This document shows, in pieces, positions 63,027 through 64,000 of a stretch of DNA of 64,000 nt. The stretch spans positions 8,000,400 through 8,064,399 of the forward strand of contig OZ025211.1 in assembly GCA_964019055.1 (NCBI GenBank), in the 5' to 3' direction. This DNA comes from Anthopleura xanthogrammica. Its lineage: Eukaryota > Cnidaria > Anthozoa > Actiniaria > Actiniidae. The notes beneath the pieces were generated by a model. It made no database searches, was not told where the DNA came from, and worked only from the letters and a program-made list of their open reading frames with translations. The stretch's first letter is position 1; each line of letters opens with the position of its first letter. Made by a program: the position numbers and the translations under genes.

Positions 63027-63320
63027 TACTTCTGATTGAAAATTCGTGGCAAATATAATTTTTAAATGTGGCAGAATTATTCTACGAATTGATTCAAAAT
63101 GCAGACAACAAAAATGGCGCCATTGAGTTTGACGTCATGACGGTGTTGATGGCATTTGCCGTCTCCCATATTTGGTAAACGGGGTCGGTGTACTTATCAA
63201 TAAACATGATTGGTTTAGAATTCGTAGTGTTCACCAATGGGATTCCCTGTTTTATTGTTGGGAAACTATTGCGTAGAGATTAGGTTCGTGTGCAATTTCA
63301 CTTCACCAACAAAATCGAAA
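63027..63320. promoter_or_regulatory. Shared divergent promoter of PPP4R2 and TMBIM4
   Basis: Only 294 bp separate the two start codons on opposite strands. The interval has a perfect palindromic CRE, TGACGTCA (63130-63137), and a YY1-like AAAATGGCGCC (63111-63121). A second AAAATGGCGTCC overlaps the TMBIM4 start codon. No TATA box is evident, as usual for housekeeping bidirectional promoters. Binding is inferred from motif only. Confidence 0.7.
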
Positions 63321-63441
63321 ATGGCGTCCGTAAGTGTTTTGATGGAACCTGTGAGTTTTGGCGGCTCAAAAATGTCCTCCATCGAGGACGATTTTACCCA
63401 TTCGGTCACAGTCGCACAAACAAACATCAGTGTCAGACTTG
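63321..63441 (+). CDS. TMBIM4: TMBIM4 (Golgi anti-apoptotic protein / LFG4), first coding exon
   Basis: ATG in good context (GAAAATGG) opens a 40-codon exon ending at G followed by GTAAGT, phase 1. The end of the peptide, SSIEDDFTHSVTVAQTNISV, matches the cytosolic N-terminus of TMBIM4 proteins just before their first membrane span (SSIEDDF is the recognisable signature). TMBIM4 is a multi-pass BAX-inhibitor-1-family protein of Golgi/ER membranes involved in calcium handling. The remaining exons lie beyond the window. An in-frame upstream ATG at 63237 is less likely because the homology begins later. Confidence 0.82.
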
Positions 63442-64000
63442 GTAAGTTTTGTTTGCTTATTTACCGCTTATTTTTCTTGTAACAAACCGGAAGTTCTGAA
63501 CAGATTTTTCTTCCTTATTTTCATAACACGTACAAACTTTCTACACGTATTGTTACTTGTTGGGGAAGTTTAAAAGCAGTAGAATAAATGAATTGAATTT
63601 CATATGTTTTGAAAATATGCCTTTTTTATTTAATTTTTTGTTGGAACGATATTTTTACAATTTTTCAAGGTGTTATGAAATAATAAAATTCATGAAGTTC
63701 ATCTGTAAATTTTTCTCATGACGATGTTTGATTTATCGTTCAGTTCTCATTATATTAGTCGCAATAAGTAAGTAATATTTATGAATTTTGAATCCCCTGA
63801 TGATATGTCGAGGAAAATAACAATGTATTTAAATTAGCTTCTTTTTCTATTTATTTTTTAATGAGTCGAAACTCAAAATATCTTAGTCTATAGTTGCAGA
63901 TTCATTAATACTTGCAGTTTGAATTATTCATGTTATATAACCTGTAGCTTAATAAACAAATCAATCTGCCTGTCATCATATATCCTAAGGGAGACCCCAT
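63442..64000. other. TMBIM4 intron 1, to the window edge
   Basis: AT-rich intron sequence with no further exon recognised before the window ends. Confidence 0.6.

Overview
The window is nuclear DNA of an invertebrate animal, most likely a cnidarian and probably an anthozoan such as a coral or anemone. That placement is inference. It rests on spliced animal genes, AT-rich introns crowded with small inverted-repeat elements, a CTHRC1-like collagen gene and an OTU-type fragment of a transposon-associated kind. No bacterial or viral genes were seen.

Layout: (1) 1-18178 is one continuous satellite array of 109- and 119-bp monomers with higher-order duplications. It runs off the left edge and decays at its right edge. 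(2) 18179-31450 is repeat-rich and holds a truncated OTU-like fragment, a clean hAT-type miniature element, and a tandem segmental duplication (20592-24030 and 24772-29604). One copy holds the 3' two exons of an intact CTHRC1-like gene (minus strand, 28402-31374). The other holds a dead, 5'-truncated CTHRC1 pseudogene. A LINE and a hairpin occur only in the second copy. (3) 33619-54824 is a single 25-exon minus-strand gene encoding an FGD-family Rho guanine nucleotide exchange factor of about 1973 residues. The order is a long disordered N-terminus, DH, PH, FYVE, PH. Every exon junction was followed by reading frame and the total length is divisible by three. (4) 57492-63026 is a complete 8-exon minus-strand gene for protein phosphatase 4 regulatory subunit 2 (PPP4R2). 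(5) 63321 onward is the first coding exon of TMBIM4/GAAP on the plus strand, sharing a 294-bp divergent promoter region with PPP4R2.

The most unusual gene is the FGD homologue. Its 3971-nt exon carries nine YxVP motifs, three YENV motifs inside an exact 43-residue tandem repeat, and proline-rich SH3-ligand segments at both ends. It reads like a docking scaffold fused to a Cdc42-type GEF. Its introns hold several mobile-element stories: two 57-bp satellite arrays each abutting a tRNA-derived SINE, nested TA-flanked elements, a TTA-flanked element, a perfect 73-bp hairpin, and an intron built from tandem copies of its own 3' splice region.

Exon coordinates come from reading splice sites and matching families remembered from general knowledge. 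No alignment or database search was run.
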